The translations under genes and the position numbers were made by a program. DNA of 64,000 nucleotides, from positions 1,116,001 through 1,180,000 of the forward strand of contig NZ_JASGKT010000002.1 in assembly GCF_047600445.1 (NCBI RefSeq), in the 5' to 3' direction. The notes beneath the pieces are model-generated. The model was not told where the DNA came from, searched no databases, and was given only the letters and a program-made list of their open reading frames with translations. Source of the stretch: Piscinibacter sp047600445. Lineage in GTDB: Bacteria; Pseudomonadota; Gammaproteobacteria; Burkholderiales; Burkholderiaceae_C. This document shows positions 9,421 through 17,398 of this stretch, piece by piece (the first letter of the stretch is position 1; each line of letters begins with the position of its first letter).

Positions 9421-10458
9421 TCAGCCGCTCACGTCCAGGACCAGCTTGCCGAAGTTGCCGCCGTCGAAAAGCCGCAGTAATGCCGCCGGGAAGCTCGCGA
9501 GCCCTTTCACCACGTCTTCGCGGCTCTTCATGCGGCCGTCCTTCAGGTAGCCGGCCAGTTCGGCGATCGCGGCCGGGTAGCGCTCGGCGTAGTCGAACAC
9601 CACCACGCCTTCCATGCGCGCGCGGTTGACCAGCAGCGAGAGGTAGTTCTTCGGTCCCTGCACCGGCGCGGTGGCGTTGTACTGGCTGATCGCGCCGCAG
9701 ATCACGATGCGCGCCTTGCGGTTGATGCGCGTCAAGACCGTGTCGAGGATCTCGCCGCCGACGTTGTCGAAGTAGATATCGACGCCGCCGGGGCAGTGCT
9801 GCTTGAGGCCGTCGCGCACGCTGCCGGCCTTGTAGTCGATGCAGGCGTCGAAGCCGAGTTCGTCGACCACGAAGCGGCACTTGTCGGCGCCGCCGGCGAT
9901 GCCGACCACGCGGCAGCCCTTGATCTTCGCGAGCTGGCCGACCGTCTGGCCAACCGCGCCGGCCGCGCCCGACACCACCACCGTCTCGCCCGGCTTGGGC
10001 TGGCCGATGTCCATCAGGCCGAAGTAGCCGGTCATGCCCGGCATGCCCAGCACGTTGAGCCACTGCGTGTCGCTGCCGAGCTTCGTGTCGATCCTGGCCA
10101 GGCCGCTGCGGCCGATGTGCCCGGCCGGGACCAGGCAGTAGGTCTGCACGCCGAGCGTGCCGCTGACCTTGTCGCCGACCGCGAAGGCCGGGTTCTTCGA
10201 GGCCACCACCACGCCGATGCCGCCGGCGCGCATCACCTCGCCGATGCCCACCGGCGCGATGTAGCTCTTGCCCTCGTTCATCCAGCCGCGCATCGCCGGG
10301 TCGAGCGACAGGTGCGTGGCGCGCACCAGCACGCCGCCCTCGTCGGGCAGTGCCACCGGCTCCTCGGTGAAGCGCCAGTCGCCGTCCCTGGGCAGCCCGA
10401 GGGGCCGCGCGGCGAGGCGTACCTGGTGGTTGATCGCGCTGGCGAGGTCGGTACTCAT
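9421..10458 (-). CDS. NADP-dependent MDR-family oxidoreductase (CurA/LTB4DH-like)
   Basis: A 345-residue zinc-independent medium-chain dehydrogenase/reductase of the leukotriene B4 dehydrogenase/curcumin reductase type, which reduce alpha,beta-unsaturated ketones or alkenals with NADPH. Evidence: the N-terminal SLDPAMRGWM signature, a Rossmann nucleotide loop SGAAGAVGQTVGQLAK (about 155-170), YFDNVGG and the final segment GGNFGKLVLDV. AGGAGG precedes the ATG at 10458 by eight bases, deciding the start. It follows the cold-shock gene on the same strand but is separated from it by a terminator. Confidence 0.92.
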   Translation of the reverse strand: MSTDLASAINHQVRLAARPLGLPRDGDWRFTEEPVALPDEGGVLVRATHLSLDPAMRGWMNEGKSYIAPVGIGEVMRAGGIGVVVASKNPAFAVGDKVSGTLGVQTYCLVPAGHIGRSGLARIDTKLGSDTQWLNVLGMPGMTGYFGLMDIGQPKPGETVVVSGAAGAVGQTVGQLAKIKGCRVVGIAGGADKCRFVVDELGFDACIDYKAGSVRDGLKQHCPGGVDIYFDNVGGEILDTVLTRINRKARIVICGAISQYNATAPVQGPKNYLSLLVNRARMEGVVVFDYAERYPAAIAELAGYLKDGRMKSREDVVKGLASFPAALLRLFDGGNFGKLVLDVSG

Positions 10459-10480
10459 GCTCTTGCCTCCTGGAGAACAA

Positions 10481-10508
10481 AACAAAAAGCCGCGGACGGA
10501 GCCGCGGC
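10481..10508 (-). terminator. Rho-independent terminator of the cold-shock gene
   Basis: A perfect 7-bp GC stem (10489-10495 with 10502-10508, loop of six) followed on the minus strand by TTTTTGTT. It lies 36 bp past the csp stop codon and just upstream of the oxidoreductase ribosome site. Confidence 0.85.
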
Positions 10509-10543
10509 CTTGGCTTGCTGCGGCCCGAAGGCCGGGCGCAGGT

Positions 10544-10753
10544 TCAGAGCGGGCGGATGTTGGCCGCCTGCAGGCCCTTCTGGCCTTGCTTGACTTCGAA
10601 TTCGACGCGCTGGTTTTCCTGCAGCGTCTTGAAGCCGTTGCCCTGGATGTCGCGGAAGTGGGCGAAGAGGTCGGCGCCGCCGGCGTCTTGCGCGATGAAG
10701 CCATAGCCCTTGGCTTCGTTGAACCACTTCACGGTACCGGTCTGGGTCGTCAT
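10544..10753 (-). CDS. Cold-shock domain protein (CspA family)
   Basis: A 69-residue cold-shock protein: a single OB fold that binds single-stranded RNA/DNA and melts RNA structure. It has RNP1 (KGYGFI, residues 15-20) and RNP2 (DLFAHF) with the aromatic patch intact, although the usual VFVH is replaced by LFAH. It is followed by its own terminator. The 220 bp upstream has no gene and is long enough for the extended 5' leader typical of csp genes. Confidence 0.96.
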   Translation of the reverse strand: MTTQTGTVKWFNEAKGYGFIAQDAGGADLFAHFRDIQGNGFKTLQENQRVEFEVKQGQKGLQAANIRPL

Positions 10754-10974
10754 GGACGGGATCCTATCTGTCTAACAATGGAGTCGAACACGCACCGCGT
10801 GATGCGGCGCAAAAGCAGCACACTCAAGCAACGAGCAGGAGATTTCGATCGAGGCCGACTGCGACGGGCGCAGTGGATGGAGCGGAGATCACGAACGATC
10901 GGTGACTTGCGTAGAACTGTGGCGCTAATGTACACGACGGCGCGCCGGTGTGCGCGTTGTGCCAAGCTCGCAAC
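10754..10974. promoter_or_regulatory. Divergent control region, csp / luciferase-like oxidoreductase
   Basis: 221 bp, markedly less GC-rich than its neighbours. On the minus strand TACATT (around 10932) could be a -10, giving csp a leader of about 170 nt; such leaders are structured thermosensors in known csp genes. On the plus strand GCTAATGT (10923-10930) could drive the oxidoreductase. AGGA lies ten bases before the csp ATG. I see no recognised operator. Confidence 0.4.
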
Positions 10975-11988
10975 ATGCGAACGAACCTGCAGCTTTCCGT
11001 TCTCGATCAATCCGTCGCGCTGGCCGGCCGCGGCGAGGACGAGGCGATCCGCGACACCTTGTCGCTGGCCGAACACGCCGAGGTGCTCGGCTACGCGCGC
11101 TTCTGGCTCAGCGAGCACCACGGCCTGCCCACCATCGTCGGCAGCGCGCCCGAGATCCTGATGGCGGCGGTGGCCGCGCGCACGCGCCGCATCCGCATCG
11201 GCAGCGCCGGCGTGATGCTGCCGCACTACAGCGCCTTGAAGGTGGCCGAGCAGTTCCGCGTGCTGGAGGCGCTGGCGCCGGGGCGCATCGACCTCGGCGT
11301 CGGCCGCGCGCCGGGCGGGGACATGCGCATCGCGCAGGCGCTCAACCCGAACGCCTACGGCGCCGCCGAGCACTTTCCGGAACAGGTGCGCGACCTGCAG
11401 GCCTGGACCTCGCTGCCGGCGCACCGCGGGCTCAGCGCGCATCCGCTCGGCGCGCATGCGCCGCAGCTGTGGGTGCTGGGCAGCTCCGACTACGGCGCGC
11501 AGCTCGCCGCGCAGTTCGGGCTGCCGTATGCCTTCGCGTACTTCTTCATGGACGGGCAGGGCGTCGAGCGCGCGCTCGAGCTGTACCGCACGCTGTACCG
11601 GCCGAGCGAACGCCATCCGCGGCCACAGGCCACGGTGTGCGTCTGGGCCCTGGTGGCCGACCGTGCCGACGACGCGCGCCACCATGCGCTGAGCCGCGAC
11701 CGCTGGCGTGTCGACCGCGCACGCGGCCGGCTCGGGCCGCTGCAGGACCCGGACCGCATCGCCGAGCGCGGTTTCGGTACCGAGGACATGCCGGTGCTCG
11801 AGGCCATGCGCGCCAAGGCCTTCGTCGGCGATGTGGCCGAGGTGGCGCAGCGCCTGCGTGCGCTGGCCGCATCGCTCGAGCTCGACGAACTGGTGGTCAA
11901 CACCTGGGCCTTCGACCCCGCAGTGCGCCGGCGGTCCTATGCGCTGCTGGCACGCGAGTTCGGCCTGACGCCGCAGGAGGCCGCGTGA
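10975..11988 (+). CDS. LLM class flavin-dependent oxidoreductase (MsnO8-type)
   Basis: A 337-residue luciferase-like monooxygenase using reduced FMN/F420-type flavin. The N-terminus LSVLDQSVALAGRGEDEAIRDTL and the HGLPTIVGSAPE segment are typical of the MsnO8 subgroup; the flavin-site signatures RIRIGSAGVMLPHYSALKVAEQF and GRIDLGVGRAPGGD are intact. The start at 10975 is preferred to 10948 because homologues begin MRTNLQLS-like. It shares its stop with the start of the next gene (TGATG), so the two are translationally coupled. Substrate unknown. Confidence 0.92.
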   Translation: MRTNLQLSVLDQSVALAGRGEDEAIRDTLSLAEHAEVLGYARFWLSEHHGLPTIVGSAPEILMAAVAARTRRIRIGSAGVMLPHYSALKVAEQFRVLEALAPGRIDLGVGRAPGGDMRIAQALNPNAYGAAEHFPEQVRDLQAWTSLPAHRGLSAHPLGAHAPQLWVLGSSDYGAQLAAQFGLPYAFAYFFMDGQGVERALELYRTLYRPSERHPRPQATVCVWALVADRADDARHHALSRDRWRVDRARGRLGPLQDPDRIAERGFGTEDMPVLEAMRAKAFVGDVAEVAQRLRALAASLELDELVVNTWAFDPAVRRRSYALLAREFGLTPQEAA

Positions 11989-12224
11989 TGCGCAGCATCG
12001 AGTTCGCCGTGCGCGGCGAGTTCATCACGCTCGATGCGTTGCTGAAGGCCACCGGCCTGGCCGACAGCGGCGGCGCCGCCAAGGCGATGGTGGCTGCCGG
12101 CAAGGTGGCGGTCGATGGGCAAATGGAGCTGCGCAAGACCTGCAAGCTGCGGCCCGGCCAGGTGGTGAGCCTGGCCGGCACGCGCATCCACCTGCGCGGC
12201 GCGGATGACGGCTCTTCCGCCTGA
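11988..12224 (+). CDS. S4-domain RNA-binding protein (YbcJ-like)
   Basis: A 78-residue free-standing S4 domain, resembling YbcJ/YaaA-type RNA-binding proteins. The fold signature FITLDALLKATGLADSGGAAKAMVAAGKVAVDG covers the helix-turn-strand that contacts RNA, and the end HLRG is typical. The ATG overlaps the upstream TGA by one base. The role is likely rRNA or tmRNA-related binding; the partner is unknown. Confidence 0.9.
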   Translation: MRSIEFAVRGEFITLDALLKATGLADSGGAAKAMVAAGKVAVDGQMELRKTCKLRPGQVVSLAGTRIHLRGADDGSSA

Positions 12225-12247
12225 GCCGGCGTGCGATCGCCATCGCG

Positions 12248-13654
12248 TCAGACGGGAACCTGCTGGCTGATGCAGTGCATGCCGCCGCCGCCGGCCAGGA
12301 TCGCGTCGACGTTGAGCTGCACGACACGACGGCCAGGGTAGCAGGTCTCGATGATGGACTTGAAGCGCGCGTCCTTCTCTTCCAACGACGGGTCGCGTCC
12401 TTCCGCGTGGAACTGCGGGATCAGCACCAGCCCGTTGGTGACCAGGAAGTTCATGTAGCTGGCCGGCAGCACGAACTTCACCGGCTGGTTGCCGGCGAAG
12501 GCTTCGGCCCCCACCAGGCGCTGCACCGGGTGGTGGTCCAGGTCGGCGATGGCCTGGTACAGCACGTCGTCGGGCCCGATGTCGATGAGGATGGCGCCCG
12601 GCTCGGGCACGCGCACGATGTCCAGCGGCTGGCCCGCCTCGTTGCTGGCGCCGCGCAGGATCGTATGCGCTTCCTCCAGCACCTCGTGCGCGAGCATGCC
12701 GATGGGGTCGCCCGCAGCCTGCGCGGCGGCCAGCTCGGCGGCCGTCACCTCCGGCAGCAGCAGGGTGCGGGCATCGACCCAGGCCACCATCTCGTCGATG
12801 TGCGTCACGCCCAGGTTGTAGACGTGCTCGCCGCCGACCAGGTAGGGCGTCTGCCGCACCGCATGCGCGTCGGTGGGCAGGTTGCGCGGCAGCCAGAGCA
12901 TCTTGCGCACGCCGAACACGCGCTTGATCTCGTCCTCGATCTGCGTCTTGCTCCAGCCCGGGTTGCGGCCCAGCAGGCCGATCTCGAGCGCGATCACCGT
13001 GCCCTGGCCGTTGAAGTGCAGGTTGCCGCCCTCGGCGATCAGCGGCGAGCGCTCCACCGGGTGGCGCAGCGACTCGGCCACGCGCACGGCCAGGTCGTTG
13101 TCGAAGTCGTACAGATCGACCGTGTCCGGCCCGCCGAACGCGTTGTAGCCGTAGCCGTCGAACTCGAAGTCGACCACCCGGTGCTCGCCGCGGCCGTTGC
13201 TCAGGAAGATGCCGCCGTAGTCGCGCACCCAGAACTCGCCGTGCTCGACACGCAGCAGCCGAACCCGCGCGTCGATGGTGCTCTGCGGCACGCCCAGGCC
13301 GAGCAGGGCCTGTGTCAGCGCACCGGCATCGCCGCCGTCGGGCTGGTCGCTCTGGTCGGTGTTGACCAGGTAGATCACCGGCACGTGCGCCACCAGTTCG
13401 CGGATCATGCGGGCCTGCGTGTCCAGCGTGGACCAGTCGTGCTTGTAGTCGTAGCCCAGCGAGGCCATCAGCACGGCCTGCTGCGTCTCGGTCTCGGCCG
13501 GCACGCGAAAGGCCGGCGCGGCGTCGCCGCCTCCGCCACAGGCGGCCAGCGCCAGGCTGCCCAGCGTGCCCAGCAGCAGGTGGCGGCGGTTCAGCGTGGC
13601 CCGGGGGGTGGTGTGCGGGCCGCGTGGGGCAGGCCGCCGGGGGTGTGCGTGCAT
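12248..13654 (-). CDS. Exported agmatine/peptidylarginine deiminase-family lipoprotein
   Basis: A 468-residue guanidine-hydrolysing enzyme of the PF04371 family (agmatine deiminase and bacterial peptidylarginine deiminase). A Tat-like LNRRHLLLG is followed by the lipobox ALAAC, with Cys39 to be lipidated. Catalytic landmarks are WVRDYGG, AEGGNLHFNG, THIDEM and the nucleophile Cys461 in GGGGMHCISQQ near the C-terminus, so the active site is complete. Plain agmatine deiminases are usually cytoplasmic and about 360 residues; this exported form would act outside the cytoplasm on agmatine, free arginine derivatives or protein arginines. AGGAG precedes the ATG. It is divergent from the regulator at 13845, whose promoter region it shares. 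Confidence 0.88.
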   Translation of the reverse strand: MHAHPRRPAPRGPHTTPRATLNRRHLLLGTLGSLALAACGGGGDAAPAFRVPAETETQQAVLMASLGYDYKHDWSTLDTQARMIRELVAHVPVIYLVNTDQSDQPDGGDAGALTQALLGLGVPQSTIDARVRLLRVEHGEFWVRDYGGIFLSNGRGEHRVVDFEFDGYGYNAFGGPDTVDLYDFDNDLAVRVAESLRHPVERSPLIAEGGNLHFNGQGTVIALEIGLLGRNPGWSKTQIEDEIKRVFGVRKMLWLPRNLPTDAHAVRQTPYLVGGEHVYNLGVTHIDEMVAWVDARTLLLPEVTAAELAAAQAAGDPIGMLAHEVLEEAHTILRGASNEAGQPLDIVRVPEPGAILIDIGPDDVLYQAIADLDHHPVQRLVGAEAFAGNQPVKFVLPASYMNFLVTNGLVLIPQFHAEGRDPSLEEKDARFKSIIETCYPGRRVVQLNVDAILAGGGGMHCISQQVPV

Positions 13655-13702
13655 TTCGACTCTCCTGTGACGAGGGATCCGCCGCACCGTGCGGCGCGAA
13701 TG

Positions 13703-13731
13703 CAGGCAGTGTGAAAAGCGCAGGTATCAAT
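13703..13731 (-). promoter_or_regulatory. Conserved 29-nt promoter block of the deiminase gene
   Basis: This block matches 22388-22416, upstream of the RCC1 lipoprotein, at 24 of 29 positions. On the minus strand it starts ATTGATAC, contains GCGCTTTTCA and ends ACTGCCTG, 48 nt before the start codon. TTGATA could be a -35, but no convincing -10 follows at 17 bp, so it may instead be a regulator site. Confidence 0.55.
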
Positions 13732-13756
13732 TCGCCTTCGCGTCCGGCCGGGCCGG

Positions 13757-13771
13757 GTTTCATTTGTTTCA
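13757..13771 (+). promoter_or_regulatory. Tandem GTTTCA operator in the deiminase/regulator divergent region
   Basis: GTTTCA-TTT-GTTTCA, a perfect direct repeat with a 9-bp period, between the divergent deiminase and response-regulator genes. Direct repeats of about six bases are typical sites for OmpR/PhoB-type regulators. The same arrangement occurs at 20327-20341 and, in decayed form, at 22432-22446. Confidence 0.6.
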
Positions 13772-13800
13772 GGCGTGCCCGCCGACCCGGGGCCATCGCG

Positions 13801-13806
13801 CATACT
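13801..13806 (+). promoter_or_regulatory. Likely -10 element of the OmpR-type regulator operon
   Basis: CATACT, 38 bp before the ATG. A start near 13813 would place the tandem GTTTCA site about 49 bp upstream of it, a normal position for an activator that overlaps or abuts the -35 region. Confidence 0.35.
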
Positions 13807-13844
13807 GCGCGCCTCCATTCCGACCTTGCCTCCGCCCGCGTGCC

Positions 13845-14555
13845 ATGAATGCCGAACCGCGCCTGCTGATCGTCGACGACGAGGCGGAGCTGATCGAGAT
13901 CCTGCAGGAGTACTTCGGCGGCCTCGGCTACGGCGTCCAGGCCGCGCGCAATGCCGCGCAGGCCAAGGTGCTGCTGACCCAATCGCCGCCGGATCTGGCC
14001 ATCCTCGACATCCGCATGCCGGGCGAGGACGGCCTGTCGCTGGCGCGCTGGATGCGCGAGCACTGCCCGCGCACCGGCATCGTGATGCTGACCACCGCGG
14101 CCGAGGTGATCGACCGCGTGGTGGGTCTCGAGATGGGGGCCGACGATTACCTGGGCAAGCCCTTCGACCTGCGCGAGCTGCTGGCGCGCGTGAAGAGCGT
14201 GCTGCGCCGCCGCGAGGCGGCCGGCGCGCAAGCCGAGCCGGTGCCGCCCGGCCAGGTGATGTTCGGGCGCTGCCGGCTCAACCTGGAGGCGCGCAAGCTG
14301 TTCGACGCCAACGGCCGCGAGATGCCGATCACCGCGATGGAGTTCGACCTGCTGCGCGTGCTGGCCGAGCGCCCCAACCGCGTGCTCAACCGCGACGAGC
14401 TGATGGCGCTGGCGCACCACCGCGGCTGGGAGGTGTTCGACCGCTCGATCGACCTGCGCATCATGCGGCTGCGCCGCAAGATCGAACCCGACCCCGAGAA
14501 GCCGGAGGTCATCAAGACGGTGCGCGGCGTCGGCTACATGTTCGTGGCGCCATGA
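13845..14555 (+). CDS. OmpR/PhoB-type response regulator
   Basis: A 236-residue regulator: receiver domain (about 1-118) with the acidic pocket VDDE, phospho-acceptor Asp55 (LAILDIRMPGEDG), the switch Thr and Lys in KPFDLRELL, then a winged-helix DNA-binding domain (about 135-235) ending IKTVRGVGYMFVAP. The ATG at 13845 is chosen because the receiver begins directly after it. Its stop overlaps the kinase start (ATGA), so the pair is one operon and very likely one signalling pair. Confidence 0.95.
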   Translation: MNAEPRLLIVDDEAELIEILQEYFGGLGYGVQAARNAAQAKVLLTQSPPDLAILDIRMPGEDGLSLARWMREHCPRTGIVMLTTAAEVIDRVVGLEMGADDYLGKPFDLRELLARVKSVLRRREAAGAQAEPVPPGQVMFGRCRLNLEARKLFDANGREMPITAMEFDLLRVLAERPNRVLNRDELMALAHHRGWEVFDRSIDLRIMRLRRKIEPDPEKPEVIKTVRGVGYMFVAP

Positions 14556-17383
14556 CGGGCGGCACCGCGGCGCCGGCCCCGTCCGGCCCGGACCGCCATG
14601 GGCTGCTGGCGCGGCGCGTGCGCTGGCTGCTGCTGGGCGTCACGCTGCCGCTGTTCGCGGTGGTGCTCGCGCTGGCCGCGCTGCAGTACCACGACCAGCG
14701 CGAGCAGGTGCTGCAGGACCTGGCCACCGCCAGCGGCAGCTATGCGATCTCGCTCGACGCCGTCGCCAAGCTGGCGCACGACCACGTGCTGCAGATGCAG
14801 GCCTGGTCCGAGGGCTACTTCACCCACCCGCCGGGATTCGCGAGCGGCCTGCGCCGGCACTTCACGCCGCGACTCGACCACGGGCAGCCCGACGGCTACA
14901 CGCTGGACGCGGTGCCCGAGGACCAGCGCGCCGCGATGGGGCAGCTGCTGTGGCTGGGCGAGGACCCGCGCGTGGCGGGCAGCGGCCGCGTCGCGCTCGA
15001 CCACGGGCTGGACTTCTTCGGCCTGGTGCGGCTCACGCACGACCTGACGCCGTACTTCCGCTGGTCGTATTTCTTTCCCGCGTCGCGTGACTACCTGTCG
15101 ATCTATCCGTGGGCGTCGAGCACCGACATGGTCAACGGCATGAACTACGGCTCGGTGCGCGCCGGCATGCCGCGCTGGTTCGGCTACGAGGTGTTCACCG
15201 CCGGCACGCCGCAGCGCAACCCCAAGCGCGAGGTCTACTGGACCGCGCCGTACCTCGACGGCGCCGGCACCGGCGCGATGGTGTCGGTGGGCGCGCCGGT
15301 GTACCGCGGCGAACAGTTCGAGGGCATCGTCGCCACCGACCTGAAGCTGGCGATGCTGGAGAGTCTCGTGCGCCGCTTCCGCCACGACGTCGGGCGGCTG
15401 TGGGTGCTCGATGCCCGGCAGCGCGTGCTGGCCGACTCCGGCGGTGCGCAGGACAACGCGCTGCACCGCTTCGACGAGGTGCGCCCGGCCGGCCTGCACG
15501 CGGCCGCGCTGGAGACGGCGCATGCCTCGCCCGGCGCGCCGGTGGAGGCCGGCGGCCACACGGTGGTGGTGCACGACATGCCCCACGCGCCGTGGACGCT
15601 GGTCTATGGCATCAGCGAGGGCGAGATCGGCCGCCTGCTGCTGCCGCGCTTCATCCCGTACGGAGTGATCCTCGCGATCCTGGCGCTGAACTTCTTCGTG
15701 GCGCTGTACCTGCTGCGCCGCGAGCTGATCCACCCGGCGCTGGCGCTGGCACGCTACATCCAGCAGGTGGCCGAGGAGCCCGGCACCGCCGCGCCCCGGC
15801 TGCCGGCGCTGTGGCAGCCGCTGGCCGGCGTGGTGTCACGCGCGCTGGACGCCCACCGGCGCGCCACGCTGCAGCTGCAGCACAGCGAAGCCTTCAAGTC
15901 GGCCATCGTCGAGAACGCGATGCTGGCCGTCGTCACCACCGACGAGCAGGCGCGCATCGTCGAATTCAATGCCGCGGCCGAGGCGATCTTCCAGCGCACG
16001 CGCGAGGCCGTGCTGCGGCAGGACATGGTCGCGCTGCTGATCGCCCCGGCCGAGCGCGAGGCCTGCCGCGACGGGCTGCGGCGCCTCCTGGCCCCCGGCG
16101 CGGCGGGCGGGCACGACCGGCGCGAGCTGAGCGGCGTGCGCGCCGACGGCAGCGAGGTGGCGCTGGAGATGTCGGTGTCGAGCGCGCTCGTCGGCGACAC
16201 CTGTTACTTCACCGCCTTCTTCTCAGACCTGACCTCGCGCAAGGCCGCCGAGCGCGAGCTGGCGAGCCAGCGCGAGACGCTGCGCCAGAGCGAGAAGCTG
16301 TCGGCGATGGGCGCCTTGCTGGCCGGCGTGGCGCACGAGCTGAACAACCCGCTGGCCATCCTGATGGGCCGCTCGGCACTGCTGGAGCGCAAGGCGGCCG
16401 ACCCGGCGGTGAAGGCCGATGCCCTGAAGATCCATGCCGCTGCCGACCGCTGCGGGCGCATCGTGCGCACCTTCCTCGCGATGGCGCGGCAGCGCCCCGC
16501 GCAGCGCCGCCGCGTGCAGCTGGCCGACGTGGTGGGCGGCGCGCTCGACCTGGTGGGCTACAACCTGCGCAGCGGCGGCATCGAGGTCGTGCAGCGGCTC
16601 GACGAGCCGCTGCCGGCGCTGGAGGTCGATGCCGACCAGATCGGCCAGGTCGTCGTCAACCTGCTGGTCAACGCGCAGCAGGCCCTGGCCGACCAGCCCG
16701 AGCCGCGCCGGGTCACCGTGACGGCGCACGCGCAGGGCGAGGGCGTCGTGCTGCGCCTGCAGGACAACGGCCCCGGCGTGGCAGCGTCGATCCGCGACCG
16801 CATCTTCGATCCCTTCTTCACCACCAAGCCCGAAGGCGCAGGCACCGGCGTGGGCCTGTCGGTGAGCCGCGCCATCGTGCGCGAGCATGGCGGCGAGCTG
16901 GCGCTGGTGGACAGCGCGGCCGGCGCGGCCTTCGAGCTGTACCTGCCGCTGCGCGGCCCGCACCCGCTGCCGGCCGACGGCGCGGCGCCGGTCGCCGAGG
17001 CCGGCGGGCGCGGCGGCCATGCGCTGGTGATCGACGACGAGGACGAGGTGGCCCAGCTGCTGTGCGACGTGCTGCGCTCGGCCGGCTGCACCGCCACCTC
17101 GGTGGCCAGCGGACGCGAGGCGCTGGCCTGGCTGGACCGCAACGCCTGCAGCGTCATCCTGTGCGACATCCGCATGCCCGACATGGACGGCCCGGCCTTC
17201 TGGCGCGCGCTGCAGGCGCGGCACCCGCAGATGCTGCGCCACCTCGCCTTCGTGACCGGCGACACGCTGTCCGCCAGCGTCGCGCCCTTCCTGCGCGAGA
17301 CGGGGCTGCCCAGCCTCGACAAGCCCTTCACGCCCGACGAGGTGCTGGAGCTGGTCGCGCAGATCGAGCGCGTCGAGGGCTGA
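14552..17383 (+). CDS. Membrane hybrid histidine kinase (Cache-type sensor, PAS, receiver) - kinase 1
   Basis: A 943-residue kinase. The order is: membrane helix (about 23-45), a long periplasmic double-Cache-like sensor (about 46-365), a second helix (FIPYGVILAILALNFFVALY), a PAS domain (AIVENAMLAVVTTDEQARIVEFN), HisKA with His595 (GVAHELNNPL), HATPase (NLLVNAQQAL, DNGPGV, GTGVGLSV) and a receiver with Asp872 (LCDIRMPDMDG). The HELNNPLA box puts it in the NtrB/DctB-like kinase class. It overlaps the regulator gene by four bases. The C-terminal receiver may act as a phosphate sink or as feedback control of the adjacent regulator. Its 3' end is 15 bp from that of kinase 2. Confidence 0.93.
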   Translation: MTGGTAAPAPSGPDRHGLLARRVRWLLLGVTLPLFAVVLALAALQYHDQREQVLQDLATASGSYAISLDAVAKLAHDHVLQMQAWSEGYFTHPPGFASGLRRHFTPRLDHGQPDGYTLDAVPEDQRAAMGQLLWLGEDPRVAGSGRVALDHGLDFFGLVRLTHDLTPYFRWSYFFPASRDYLSIYPWASSTDMVNGMNYGSVRAGMPRWFGYEVFTAGTPQRNPKREVYWTAPYLDGAGTGAMVSVGAPVYRGEQFEGIVATDLKLAMLESLVRRFRHDVGRLWVLDARQRVLADSGGAQDNALHRFDEVRPAGLHAAALETAHASPGAPVEAGGHTVVVHDMPHAPWTLVYGISEGEIGRLLLPRFIPYGVILAILALNFFVALYLLRRELIHPALALARYIQQVAEEPGTAAPRLPALWQPLAGVVSRALDAHRRATLQLQHSEAFKSAIVENAMLAVVTTDEQARIVEFNAAAEAIFQRTREAVLRQDMVALLIAPAEREACRDGLRRLLAPGAAGGHDRRELSGVRADGSEVALEMSVSSALVGDTCYFTAFFSDLTSRKAAERELASQRETLRQSEKLSAMGALLAGVAHELNNPLAILMGRSALLERKAADPAVKADALKIHAAADRCGRIVRTFLAMARQRPAQRRRVQLADVVGGALDLVGYNLRSGGIEVVQRLDEPLPALEVDADQIGQVVVNLLVNAQQALADQPEPRRVTVTAHAQGEGVVLRLQDNGPGVAASIRDRIFDPFFTTKPEGAGTGVGLSVSRAIVREHGGELALVDSAAGAAFELYLPLRGPHPLPADGAAPVAEAGGRGGHALVIDDEDEVAQLLCDVLRSAGCTATSVASGREALAWLDRNACSVILCDIRMPDMDGPAFWRALQARHPQMLRHLAFVTGDTLSASVAPFLRETGLPSLDKPFTPDEVLELVAQIERVEG

Positions 17384-17398
17384 CCCCGCTCCTTCCCG

